From NCBI RefSeq assembly GCF_023091245.1, contig NZ_JAHWXN010000001.1, forward strand, positions 806,001-870,000: a stretch of DNA of 64,000 nucleotides, in the 5' to 3' direction. Under the pieces are notes generated by a model. That model was not told where the DNA came from. It saw only the letters and a list, made by a program, of their open reading frames with translations, and made no database searches. Position 1 is the stretch's first letter. Every line of letters starts with the position of its first letter. Below are positions 16,641 through 24,517 of this stretch, piece after piece. Source of the DNA: Microbacterium croceum (GTDB taxonomy: Bacteria; Actinomycetota; Actinomycetes; Actinomycetales; Microbacteriaceae). Both the position numbers and the translations under genes were made by a program.

Positions 16641-19007
16641 TCAGGAGGCGTCGATGCCGCGACGCCGCCGCATCGCGACGATCGCCCCGCCGAGCGACAA
16701 CAGCACCAGGCCGATGAGGATGCCGCCGATCGGCAGATCACCACCCGTGGAGCTGAGCTCATCGTCGCCCGGAGCGCTCACGCCGCCGGTGTCGGGGTCG
16801 CCGCCGTTGCCCGGCACGGCCGCCGCGGTGACCACGGCTGTGGCCGCACTCGTGGCCGAGCCCGTGCGGAACCCTTCCAGAGACCCGGTCACCGTGACCG
16901 AGATGCGCGCGCCGAGCGCGCTCGCGGGGATCGTGAACGTCGTGGCGGGATCCGCCGCCCGAGCCGCGCGCGCCGTGTTCACGACGGGTTCGCCGTCGAT
17001 CGCCCACTCGTAGCTGAGCTGGGTGCCCTCGGGCCAGCCGTCGGAGCTCGCGGTCAGCGTCTGTCCGACGACGGCCTTGCCCGCGATGGTCGGTGCCGTG
17101 GTGGGTGCGAGCACCTGCATGACGTCGGCTTCGGCGACGCAGCCGTCGCACGTGCCGCCGAGCGTGGCGACGCGGCCGGTGACCGAGAAGGTGCCGCCGG
17201 GGGCGGTATCGATCACGGTCGCGCTGAAGGTGAGCTCGGCCGTCGTCGCCGGAGCCGTGCCGACCGGGACGTTCCAGGTCAGCGTCGTGCCGTCGAGCGT
17301 TGCTCCGGCCGGGATGGCGTCGAGCGTTGCGCGGGTCAGCAGCTCGCTCAGGTCGACCGTGATGACCGAAGACGCCAGGGGCACGAGGCCGGTGTTGGCG
17401 GCTGCGACCGTGTAGGTCACGGTGTCACCGACCGCGAGCGGGTCGGCCCCGGCATCCGTCACCGAGAGCGAGAGCTTGTCGGGCCAGGCGGGCTTGCCGG
17501 GCTCGAGGATCCAGTCGTTCCACAGAGTGGTGATGTCGCGGCCGGAGATCTCTTCGGCGAGGGCCTTGAGGTCGGCGGCGGTGCGGCTCTGGCCGGCGAA
17601 GCGCGTCTGCCACTCCTTGATCAGCGAGAAGAAGGCGTCGTCGCCGATGGAGATCTTCAGCGCCTCCCAGAACTGCGCGCTGCGCGTGTAGGTCTGGTAG
17701 CCGTAGAGGTCTTCCGAGGCCGTCTGTGCGCCGGGAGGGGTGTTCCAGTTCGCGCTGCTCGAGGCCGTGCGGTTCCACGACGAGTAGTAGCTCTGCTCGG
17801 TGCTCGTTCCGCTGCCGAAGCCGGCCGTGCTGTTGTAGTGCGTCGGGCCCCAGGTGGCCATGCCCTCGCCGATCCAGATGTCGGTCCACGTGGTCGGAGC
17901 GACGTTGTCGCCGTACCACTGGTGCACGAGCTCGTGGATGAGCGTGTTGCCGTTGACCGAACTGGTGCTCGGGAAGAACGACCGGTCCTGCGTCTCGAGC
18001 GCGTAGTTCACGCCGCTCGGCACGGTGTCGACGATCACGCCGGTGCTGTTGCCCGGGTAGGGGCCGTACATCGACTCGAGGTTGCGCGTGATGGTCTCGA
18101 GTTGAGCGACGCGGTTGCGGATCGTGGTCTTGTTGCCGTCGCTGAGGCCCGAGTCCATGAACGACCACGAGGGGATGTTGCGACCATCCGTCAGCGTGAT
18201 CGAACCCTCGATCACGTCGAAGCGGCCGATCGCGATGACCGCGAGCTCGGAGGCCATCTGCTTGTCCTGACGCCACACCCAGGTCGTGCGGTCGCCGGAG
18301 ACGGTCTTGGACTTCAGCTCGCCGTTGCTGGCGACGGCCGCATCACCCGTGACGCCCGAGGCGTTCGCGAGCACCGAGGGCGCATCGACCGAGATCGTGT
18401 AGGTCGCCTTGTCGCCCGGGGTGTTGTTGTGCGGGAACCCGGCCATCATGCCGATCGGCTGTCCGAGCAGGATCGCTCCGTCGTTCGTGCCGTTCCATCC
18501 CTCGTAGCTGCCGTCGGTGTCGACGTGGCGCTCGGGGGTGCCGCTGTAGGTGACCGCGACCGTGAACTCGCCGTCGACCGGCGTGGCCGGGGTGACGATG
18601 AGCTTGTACTTCACGGCATCCGCGTCGATGTCGCGCTCCCACGTCGCGGGGGCGCCGTTGACGGTGACAGCCGAGATGGTCATGCCTTCGAAGTCGAGCG
18701 AGAAGCTGCGCAGCGGCGAGAGCGCCTTGGCGGTCATGGTGGTCGTAGCCGTCGTGATGTCGCCGGTGATGAGGCCGCCGGCGACGCCGGTCGGGCTCCA
18801 GGCGAGGGACACGTCGTAGTTCAGGGCGTCGTAGCCGCCGTTGCCGACGTTCGGGAACATCGCGTCGCCGGAGGTGCGGGGGCCGTCGATCGGGCCGTCG
18901 GCCGCGGTGGCGGGAACGGAGGTGACGAGGAGGGATCCGGCGAGCAGCGCGGTGACCGGGAGGGTCGCGAGCATTCGCCGACGGGCAGGGGAGGTCAGTC
19001 GGAGCAT
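16641..19007 (-). CDS. Secreted, cell-surface M1 family metallopeptidase
   Basis: A 788-residue exported zinc aminopeptidase. A signal peptide (MLATLPVTALLAGSLLVTS, ending near ATAA) precedes an N-terminal beta domain. The substrate strand reads NYALETQ in place of GAMEN, as in many actinobacterial members. The zinc site is HELVHQW with the third ligand in WIGEGMATW, near residues 356-380. After the catalytic part come a DUF11-like and an Ig-like domain, then LSSTGGD, a hydrophobic helix and RRRR: a sortase-type tail similar to LAxTG class E signals, so the enzyme is probably wall-linked. The ATG at 19007 was preferred over upstream codons because the signal peptide begins there. It likely trims peptides outside the cell. 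Confidence 0.92.
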   Translation of the reverse strand: MLRLTSPARRRMLATLPVTALLAGSLLVTSVPATAADGPIDGPRTSGDAMFPNVGNGGYDALNYDVSLAWSPTGVAGGLITGDITTATTTMTAKALSPLRSFSLDFEGMTISAVTVNGAPATWERDIDADAVKYKLIVTPATPVDGEFTVAVTYSGTPERHVDTDGSYEGWNGTNDGAILLGQPIGMMAGFPHNNTPGDKATYTISVDAPSVLANASGVTGDAAVASNGELKSKTVSGDRTTWVWRQDKQMASELAVIAIGRFDVIEGSITLTDGRNIPSWSFMDSGLSDGNKTTIRNRVAQLETITRNLESMYGPYPGNSTGVIVDTVPSGVNYALETQDRSFFPSTSSVNGNTLIHELVHQWYGDNVAPTTWTDIWIGEGMATWGPTHYNSTAGFGSGTSTEQSYYSSWNRTASSSANWNTPPGAQTASEDLYGYQTYTRSAQFWEALKISIGDDAFFSLIKEWQTRFAGQSRTAADLKALAEEISGRDITTLWNDWILEPGKPAWPDKLSLSVTDAGADPLAVGDTVTYTVAAANTGLVPLASSVITVDLSELLTRATLDAIPAGATLDGTTLTWNVPVGTAPATTAELTFSATVIDTAPGGTFSVTGRVATLGGTCDGCVAEADVMQVLAPTTAPTIAGKAVVGQTLTASSDGWPEGTQLSYEWAIDGEPVVNTARAARAADPATTFTIPASALGARISVTVTGSLEGFRTGSATSAATAVVTAAAVPGNGGDPDTGGVSAPGDDELSSTGGDLPIGGILIGLVLLSLGGAIVAMRRRRGIDAS

Positions 19008-19085
19008 GGGTGCTTTCGGGTTGGCATGGCGAGGGCGACCGATCACGTCGTCGTGGTGCGGGGTGGGCTTGTGGCCCGGAGGGAT

Positions 19086-19110
19086 ACGTATGAAACGTAT
19101 GGAACGTATG
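19086..19110. repeat. Three 9-bp iterons upstream of the M1 peptidase gene
   Basis: ACGTATG occurs at 19086, 19095 and 19104, a strict 9-bp period, within an unusually AT-rich stretch followed by CAATATATCG. On the minus strand it lies 80-105 bp upstream of the peptidase start, in the likely promoter region. The 361-bp gap 19008-19368 otherwise holds only the inverted repeat at 19247-19302. Confidence 0.6.
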
Positions 19111-19246
19111 TTTCGGCAATATATCGTGTTCCTCACGGTTCGGTTGCGGCGAGATTTTCTGCGCGCGGACCGGGAGAATTGTTCGACGCTGTCCAGCTAA
19201 GGTCGCGCAGCACCATGGTTCGAGTCCCCGAGACGGACTCGGCCGC

Positions 19247-19302
19247 GAGGGGTCAAGACGCGCCGCGCTGAGGCGTGTGGGGTCGGCGCGTCTTGACCCC
19301 TC
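19247..19302. repeat. Perfect 18-bp inverted repeat
   Basis: Arms GAGGGGTCAAGACGCGCC (19247-19264) and its exact complement (19285-19302) enclose a 20-nt loop. It is downstream of the small membrane gene at 19369-19710 on the minus strand and may end that transcript. The long perfect arms resemble a dispersed palindromic repeat as much as a terminator. Confidence 0.7.
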
Positions 19303-19368
19303 ACGCGCAGGCCGGGTATGCGCAGGGGCGTGCGACGGCCGAGGGGTGGGGGAGTTGTGGGGGTGAGG

Positions 19369-19710
19369 CTATCGCCCGGTGGTGCCGGTCTCGTTCTGTT
19401 GGGTGCCGCCGGCCGGATAGCGCCCTGAGGGATCCATGAGGACTTGCCGCCAGTAAGGTTCGCCGCGGAATGCAGGTTCGTCACGGCGGACAGCGGCAGA
19501 TGCGAGCACGCTCGTGGTGGCGCAGACGATTCCGAAGATGGGTCCCGCCCAGTCCGCGGTCGGGCCCAGCGCGATGGCTCCGATGAAGGCTGCCGCGACG
19601 ACGAGAAGAGGGGCGAGGGTCAGCATCCAGCGATGCGGCCCCGTGGTTCGCGCTCCGAACATCAGACCCGCGCTCACAGCGAGGAGTACTGCGACGGTGT
19701 TGATCAGCAT
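19369..19710 (-). CDS. Small membrane protein, unknown function
   Basis: A 113-residue protein with three hydrophobic segments (MLINTVAVLLAVSAGLMFG; MLTLAPLLVVAAAFIGAIAL; WAGPIFGIVCATTSVLASAA) and a polar C-terminal tail of about 35 residues. AGAGGA precedes the ATG by 5 nt. No family recognised; the neighbours give no hint. Confidence 0.7.
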   Translation of the reverse strand: MLINTVAVLLAVSAGLMFGARTTGPHRWMLTLAPLLVVAAAFIGAIALGPTADWAGPIFGIVCATTSVLASAAVRRDEPAFRGEPYWRQVLMDPSGRYPAGGTQQNETGTTGR

Positions 19711-19883
19711 GCATCCTCTTCTCGTTGACGTAGAAAGGAAACGATCGACGTCTTCCGAGCAACTAAAGCACGCATACGAGGGCGCAGTCCTGGGGGGTCT
19801 GCGCGGATCCTGACGTGCGCGTTCGTAGGCGCCGCCGTCCGGATCATGCGGCCTCGCATCTATCCCGCCCCGCGCCCGAGCGC

Positions 19884-19889
19884 TACTGT
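19884..19889 (+). promoter_or_regulatory. -10 element for a leaderless transcript
   Basis: TACTGT ends exactly 6 nt before the ATG at 19896; AGGA directly abuts the ATG and is too close to serve as a ribosome site. The identical hexamer and spacing recur at 26653. Confidence 0.55.
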
Positions 19890-19895
19890 GCAGGA

Positions 19896-20228
19896 ATGGA
19901 TGCGACTCAGGATGCTGCGCAGGAGCGCGCTGCGGATGCTCGATTCGACGACGTCATGGTCGAGGAGGCCGAGCTGCGGGAGAAGCAACGGATGCTGGCG
20001 CGGAGGTTCTCGTGGAGCGTCGCCTGGATCGTGCCGCTGGTCACACTGATCGTCGGCATCTGGCTCACGAGCGCTGGGACGATCGAGGGGCTCAACGACC
20101 TGGGCGATGGCACATTCGAGGCCACGTATCGCGTGGTCTGGCCGGCCGGGCTCGTGCTTCTCGGAGTCGGAGCTCTCGGTGTGGTCGCGGCGGCCATCAC
20201 CACCGCAGTGGTCACGACCGACCGCTGA
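19896..20228 (+). CDS. Small two-TM membrane protein
   Basis: A 110-residue protein. The first 45 residues are charged and helical (DATQDAAQERAADARFDDVM), possibly a coiled coil. Two hydrophobic segments follow (WIVPLVTLIVGIWLTSAG and AGLVLLGVGALGVVAAAITT). The ATG at 19896 fits a leaderless start. No family recognised. Confidence 0.7.
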   Translation: MDATQDAAQERAADARFDDVMVEEAELREKQRMLARRFSWSVAWIVPLVTLIVGIWLTSAGTIEGLNDLGDGTFEATYRVVWPAGLVLLGVGALGVVAAAITTAVVTTDR

Positions 20229-20246
20229 GCATCTGCCCGTAGACGC

Positions 20247-20280
20247 GACAGCGCCCCCGCCGACCGGCAGGGGCGTTGTC
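20247..20280. terminator. Hairpin terminator between convergent genes
   Basis: GACAGCGCCCC pairs with GGGGCGTTGTC (10 of 11 pairs plus one G-U) after the small membrane gene and before the SDR stop. Confidence 0.65.
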
Positions 20281-20294
20281 TTCGCGGATGCGAC

Positions 20295-21296
20295 TTACTG
20301 CACCGACCATCCGCCGTCGGAGGCGAGGATGGCGCCGTTGATGTTCACGGCGTCGTCCGACAGCAGGAACGTGATCGACGCGGCCAGGTGCTCGGCGGTC
20401 GCGATGGTCGGGATCGCCTGCTGGAATGGAGCCAGTCGACCCGAGCCGTACTCCGACATGTGCGGGGGCATCGGGATGCCCGTGGCCACGCCGCCGGGGG
20501 CGACGGAGTTCACGCGGATGCCCTTCGGCCCGTACATGAACGCCGCGGACTTCGTGACGCCGATGATGCCGTGCTTGCTGGCGGTGTAGGCGTTACCCGA
20601 GGCGTTGCCGCGCAGGCCCGCTTCGCTCGAGACGTTGAGGATCGAGCCGCGGCCCGCTGCCTCCATGATCGGGAGCACGGCGCGCATGAGCTTGAACGGT
20701 GCGGTGAGGTTGATCGCGATGACGCGGTCCCACACGGCATCCGTCGTCTCGCCTGCGGGGGAGAAGTCGTCGTTGATGCCGGCGACGTTCGCGAGGGCGT
20801 CGATGTGGTCGCCTGCGGCGGCGAGCACGGCATCGATCGCGTCCTGCTTCGTGAGGTCGCCGGGGACCGTGACGATGTCGGCATCCGGCAGCTCCGTCTT
20901 GAGGGCCTCGAGCTTCTCGGCGGCGATGTCGCTGGCGATCACGCGTCCGCCTTCGCGGGCGATGCGGGATGCCGTGGCCTTGCCGATGCCGGACGCCGCT
21001 CCGGTGACGATGACGGTCTTGCTGGCGAAACGTCCGGTCGTGGGCTTCTCGGTCCAGCCCTCGTCGCCGGTGTCTTCGGGGATCTCGCCGCCGTTGGCCG
21101 CGCGCACGAGGTCGTCGACGACAGACTGCGGGAGGGCGCCCTGGCTCATCGCGACCAGTTGCTGCAGCGGGAGGCCCAGCACCGGGGTGAGCAGTTCGGG
21201 ATCGGCGCCCGTCTTCTCGAACAGGCCGCGGATGAGCGGACCGCCGGTGGGGTCGTTCAGCCAGTCGCCGATGGTGGAGTGAGCGGTGAGGGCCAT
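20295..21296 (-). CDS. Short-chain dehydrogenase with N-terminal extension
   Basis: NAD(P)-dependent oxidoreductase of 333 residues. The first 90 residues are an extra domain (TIGDWLNDPTGGPLIRGLFE...) not found in ordinary SDRs; it may be a dimerisation or targeting module. The SDR core shows TGAASGIG, NVAG, the Ser of NVSSEAG and YTASK. The ATG at 21296 has GGAGAAC upstream. It is divergent from a TetR regulator sharing the promoter region, so it is probably repressed by it. Substrate unknown. Confidence 0.9.
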   Translation of the reverse strand: MALTAHSTIGDWLNDPTGGPLIRGLFEKTGADPELLTPVLGLPLQQLVAMSQGALPQSVVDDLVRAANGGEIPEDTGDEGWTEKPTTGRFASKTVIVTGAASGIGKATASRIAREGGRVIASDIAAEKLEALKTELPDADIVTVPGDLTKQDAIDAVLAAAGDHIDALANVAGINDDFSPAGETTDAVWDRVIAINLTAPFKLMRAVLPIMEAAGRGSILNVSSEAGLRGNASGNAYTASKHGIIGVTKSAAFMYGPKGIRVNSVAPGGVATGIPMPPHMSEYGSGRLAPFQQAIPTIATAEHLAASITFLLSDDAVNINGAILASDGGWSVQ

Positions 21297-21339
21297 TTGT
21301 TCTCCTTGTTCGAGTTTCGCAACGGTGCGTCTACTTATG

Positions 21340-21367
21340 TTCGAGTCTACGCCTGAGTACGCTCGAA
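21340..21367. promoter_or_regulatory. Dyad in the SDR/TetR divergent promoter
   Basis: TTCGAG and CTCGAA arms lie 28 bp end to end between the two divergent genes, with a further TTCGAGT copy at 21309. The spacing and position suit a TetR operator controlling both genes. Confidence 0.45.
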
Positions 21368-21939
21368 TGGTGCCCCGTCCTCGCAGTGAAAAAGCGCGCC
21401 AGTCCGTTCTGGAGGCGATGCGCGTTGCCCTGTCGGCCGGTGGCTACGAGGCCGTGACGATCGAGGGGCTCGCGGAGTCTGCCGGGGTGTCGAAGCAGAC
21501 GATCTACCGCTGGTGGGGGTCGAAGGCGGCGATCCTCGGGGAGGCACTGCGCGAGGGGTCGGTGCCCGGAGCGGATGCCGCCGTGCCCTTCTCGGATGAT
21601 CTGGGTGCCGACCTGCGGGCGTGGTTCTCGGCGGTGTCGGCCGGGCTGGCGGATGCGGATGGCGTCGCCGTCGCGCGAGCGCTGATCGTGGTGACCGCGT
21701 CGGACCCGGCGCTGGGGCTGGAGCTGAACGAGAAGCTGGCTGCACCGATCCGGGAGTGGGTGACGTCGCGCCTGTCGCTCGCGGTTGCCGCGGGTGATGT
21801 GCGGGCGGACGTGGATGCTGCCGCGGTTGCGGATCAGTTCATCGCGATGGCGAGTTATGCAGCGCTGTTGGGGCGGCCGTTGGGAGATGCACGGGTGGAC
21901 GCGACGGTGGGAGTGCTGCTGCGGGGGATTGTGGCGTAG
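21367..21939 (+). CDS. TetR family transcriptional regulator
   Basis: A 190-residue repressor-type protein. The N-terminal HTH is clear (YEAVTIEGLAESAGVSKQTI, then YRWWGSKAAIL), followed by an all-helical ligand domain. ATG 21367 gives the usual start MVPRPRSEKARQ; an in-frame ATG at 21337 is possible. Divergent from the SDR gene, which is its likely target. Ligand unknown. Confidence 0.9.
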   Translation: MVPRPRSEKARQSVLEAMRVALSAGGYEAVTIEGLAESAGVSKQTIYRWWGSKAAILGEALREGSVPGADAAVPFSDDLGADLRAWFSAVSAGLADADGVAVARALIVVTASDPALGLELNEKLAAPIREWVTSRLSLAVAAGDVRADVDAAAVADQFIAMASYAALLGRPLGDARVDATVGVLLRGIVA

Positions 21940-21950
21940 GCGCCGGAGGC

Positions 21951-22706
21951 TCAGCGCTCCCGGATCTTGCGCAGGTCAGCCGCGTCGATGTCCTGGAATC
22001 CGATCGTGACCGGAGCGAGCCGGGTGCTGCGGGCGGCCCCTTCGCGATCTGTGTACTCGAGCGTGGGGCTGAAGATGTGGAAGTCCACATCGTCGCTGCA
22101 TGACAGTGCGACGGTGACGGATGCGGACTCCGGATGCAGCTGGACCTCGTCGGCCTGGACGTCGCTCGAGCCGGTGCTGAATGACTCCAGCGATGCGGTC
22201 GATGCGGGAACGGGGAAGTCGGCGCTCGTGCATCCCGACATGGCGACGACCTCGGCGCCGGCATCCCGGGTCGCGAACTGGTCGGCGGCGACCGCCATGA
22301 AGGCCCATGATCCGACGTCGACTCGGATGGGATCTTTCGTATCGGCGTAGATCAGCCCGACGGTCTCGAAAGCGATGCCGTCAGCTGTCGGGATGATGTT
22401 GAAGGCCACGTTCCCCAGGTCGAAGCCGTCGGAACCCTCGCCGCGGATGACCTCGAAGTCGCCGGGTCCGACTGCGGCGCCGCCCGGCAGATCGATGCCG
22501 GTGAGATCGGTCCAGATCGGGTCATCCTTCGCTGCGGCGAAGATCAGGTTGACCGGGTAGGCCTGTCCTGTCGGGTAGACGACTTCCGCCGACGTGAGCG
22601 CGAAGGATGGCGCGACGGGCTCGCCCTGCGCAGGAGCGCAAGAGGTGGCCGCGGTGATGGTGAGAAGGAGGAGCGTTGCTGCCGCCGCCCGAGTGCGTGC
22701 CGTCAT
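21951..22706 (-). CDS. Lipoprotein of unknown function
   Basis: A 251-residue exported protein with a lipoprotein signal peptide ending TITAATSC. The mature part is beta-rich (SFALTSAEVVYPTGQAYPVN; GSWAFMAVAADQF) with no domain I can name. It starts 2 nt downstream of the stop of the broken secreted gene on the same strand, so it may once have formed an operon with it. Confidence 0.75.
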   Translation of the reverse strand: MTARTRAAAATLLLLTITAATSCAPAQGEPVAPSFALTSAEVVYPTGQAYPVNLIFAAAKDDPIWTDLTGIDLPGGAAVGPGDFEVIRGEGSDGFDLGNVAFNIIPTADGIAFETVGLIYADTKDPIRVDVGSWAFMAVAADQFATRDAGAEVVAMSGCTSADFPVPASTASLESFSTGSSDVQADEVQLHPESASVTVALSCSDDVDFHIFSPTLEYTDREGAARSTRLAPVTIGFQDIDAADLRKIRER

Positions 22707-22707
22707 G

Positions 22708-23099
22708 TCACTGGTAGTAGACGACGAGGTATTGGTCCTTCGTTGGTGTGTACAGGTCTCCGTAGGTCCACGTCGCACCGGAGACGGGCTTCCCGCTCTG
22801 GAAGTAGGCCGTCTTCACCCGATACTTGTTGTAGTTCGACGCCAGGCCGAGCTTGGAGTATTTGCTGCTGCTCGCGGCGATGTTGATGGTGATCGAGTAG
22901 TCCTTGGTCACGCTCGCCGTGGCGCCGATGTTGCCCGCCGCGACGGGCCCGGTGATTCCCAGGCCTGCGGAGATGGTGGAGCTCACAGTGGTGGATGCGC
23001 TCCAGGAGTAGCCGGTTGACTTCGCCCATGCGTCGGTGAGATGTTTCACGAACTGGCGAGCGCGGCCGCCAGGCTGGTGATGCGAGATCGTGCCTTCAT
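22708..23099 (-). pseudogene. Secreted protein gene broken between signal peptide and mature domain
   Basis: A strong ribosome site (GGGGGGA) precedes ATG 23099 and an ordinary signal-peptide start, MKARSRITSLAAALASS, that hits TGA at codon 18. One frame over, a good reading frame runs to 22708 and encodes a secreted-looking domain rich in Ser, Thr and Tyr (KHLTDAWAKSTGYSW ... YLVVYYQ). Together they read like one exported protein joined out of frame, by a small deletion or a 1-base shift. A GTG at 23049 could start the mature part alone, but it has no ribosome site. The domain resembles short actinobacterial secreted proteins of unknown role. A sequencing error or programmed frameshift cannot be excluded. 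Confidence 0.55.
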
Positions 23100-23290
23100 G
23101 TGTTTCCCCCCAGAAATGTTCGTGCGCTGTGTCTGAGTGACATACAAGTCCACATATGAGGACGATTGCAATATATAGGGAGACGATATGGGTTGCTTGA
23201 TCGAGTCAGAGCTCGGTGGAACTGGTGCGCGAACCCAGCCCTAGCCTGGCGCGATGGCATCGGTTGAAACGTTCTGCGCCCCGGAGTGGG

Positions 23291-23830
23291 TCACGTTCCG
23301 CTCGGGGTTCGATTGACCGATCGATCGTCGACGATCTTCGAACGGGCAGCTTTGGTTCGCCCATCCGCAAACCGCGCCTGCGCTCGGTCGTGACGGCGGG
23401 GAACCTCGACGAGCTCCGTGGCCTTCGGCAACCCCATCGGCTTCGTCGATGCGTACACGCTCTCGGCGGTGTCGATGAGGAAGGTCTCGTGCCAGATGCC
23501 GACTGCTCCCGGAGCCTTTCGGGCCATCTTGTTGAAGCGGGTCCAGGCCGGACGATGCTCCTGCGAAGGACTGGATGCATAGGCGTAGAGCTTGTCGACG
23601 GATGACCAGTACTGCACGACGTAGGGTCCGCCGGCGCCGAGGAGCAGGTGGAAGCCGAGCAGGCCCGAGTCGGTGTCGATGGAGAGTTCTCGCAGCATCC
23701 GCGGCATGGCGAGGAAGGGCGGCAACCACAGGTCGGGGCGCCACCAGCGGTTGATCTGCATCCCGATGTGGAACACGACGAGCTCCCCGTCGTGGCGGTG
23801 GGTCATGCGGCCCGGGATGATCTTCGACAT
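23291..23830 (-). CDS. DUF4188 family protein
   Basis: A 179-residue cytoplasmic protein with family features RMTHRHDGELVVFHIGMQIN, PYVVQYWSSVDKLYAYA and GIWHETFLI. DUF4188 proteins resemble ferredoxin-like monooxygenases (antibiotic-biosynthesis-monooxygenase fold); the reaction is unknown. The last 35 residues are basic and poorly conserved-looking. The ATG at 23830 was chosen over an upstream one because the conserved domain begins there. Divergent from a MerR-type regulator with tandem operators between them, so it is probably induced by that regulator's ligand. Confidence 0.85.
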   Translation of the reverse strand: MSKIIPGRMTHRHDGELVVFHIGMQINRWWRPDLWLPPFLAMPRMLRELSIDTDSGLLGFHLLLGAGGPYVVQYWSSVDKLYAYASSPSQEHRPAWTRFNKMARKAPGAVGIWHETFLIDTAESVYASTKPMGLPKATELVEVPRRHDRAQARFADGRTKAARSKIVDDRSVNRTPSGT

Positions 23831-23847
23831 GATGACTCCTCTTAGTT

Positions 23848-23885
23848 GGATAGTTTCACTATCCATAATGGATAGCGCTACTATC
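23848..23885. promoter_or_regulatory. Tandem palindromic operators between DUF4188 and MerR genes
   Basis: GGATAGTTTCACTATCC (23848-23864) is followed after 5 bp by GGATAGCGCTACTATC (23870-23885). Both have GGATAG/CTATCC arms with a 5-bp spacer and cover the likely promoters of both divergent genes. Binding by the adjacent MerR-type protein is expected. Confidence 0.7.
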
Positions 23886-23902
23886 GAAGTCAAGAGGTGG
23901 CG

Positions 23903-24517
23903 ATGAGAATTTCCGAACTGTCAGCCCAGACCGGCGTGACCGTGCCGACGATCAAGTACTACCTGCGCGAGGGTCTGCTGCCCGAGGGGGAGCGGTCATC
24001 TGCGACTCAGGCTGCATACTGCGAGAAGCACGTGGAGCGGCTGCGGGTGATCCGGGCGCTGCTCGATGCCGGCGTGAGCATCGCCGAGACGCGACGGGTG
24101 CTGGCGGCGCTGGATGATCCGCCGGCGAACCCGCACGAGCTGCTCGGGACCGCGCATGCGGCGATCACTCCCCCGGTGGATGAAGCCCTGGATCTGACCG
24201 AGGCCGAGCGGCTGGTCGAGGGACTCGGGTGGAAGCCCGGGATGTGCGACGAAGCTGTGCTGCACGCGGTTGCTCGGGCGCTGCAGGGGTTGGAGCGAGC
24301 CGGATTCACCGTGCCGGATGCAGTGATGGCGGAGTACCTCGCGAGCGCACGGCGGATCGCGGATGCCGAGCTCGCGGGCGTGCCGGAGGAGTCTGCGGAA
24401 GCCGCGGTGCGCTACGTGGTGCTGGGGTCGGTGCTGGTGGAGCCGTTGTTGTTGGCGTTGCGGCGGGTGGCGCAGCAGGTGAGTTCGGGGGAGCGGTTTG
24501 GTGGGAGCGTCGGCTAG
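23903..24517 (+). CDS. MerR-type transcriptional regulator
   Basis: A 204-residue regulator with an N-terminal MerR winged helix (MRISELSAQTGVTVPTIKYY) and a longer-than-usual helical effector part. AAGAGGTGG precedes ATG 23903. No metal-binding Cys pattern is seen, so an organic ligand is more likely. Tail-to-tail with the helicase gene, overlapping by 4 bases. Confidence 0.9.
   Translation: MRISELSAQTGVTVPTIKYYLREGLLPEGERSSATQAAYCEKHVERLRVIRALLDAGVSIAETRRVLAALDDPPANPHELLGTAHAAITPPVDEALDLTEAERLVEGLGWKPGMCDEAVLHAVARALQGLERAGFTVPDAVMAEYLASARRIADAELAGVPEESAEAAVRYVVLGSVLVEPLLLALRRVAQQVSSGERFGGSVG

Noticed and set aside
19213..19236. GGTTCGAGTCCC, which looks like a tRNA T-arm
   Set aside because: No matching acceptor stem, D-arm or anticodon arm lies at the required distances on the plus strand.
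16545..19271. A 908-codon open frame on the plus strand opposite the M1 peptidase gene
   Set aside because: Its translation is a low-complexity Arg/Gly/Val-rich string with no domain, as expected for the antisense shadow of a high-GC gene. The minus-strand frame has a signal peptide and a zinc site.
23049..23099. Treating the Ser/Thr/Tyr-rich frame as an intact cytoplasmic gene starting at GTG 23049
   Set aside because: There is no ribosome site there, while a strong one serves a signal peptide 50 bp upstream in another frame; a broken gene explains both better.
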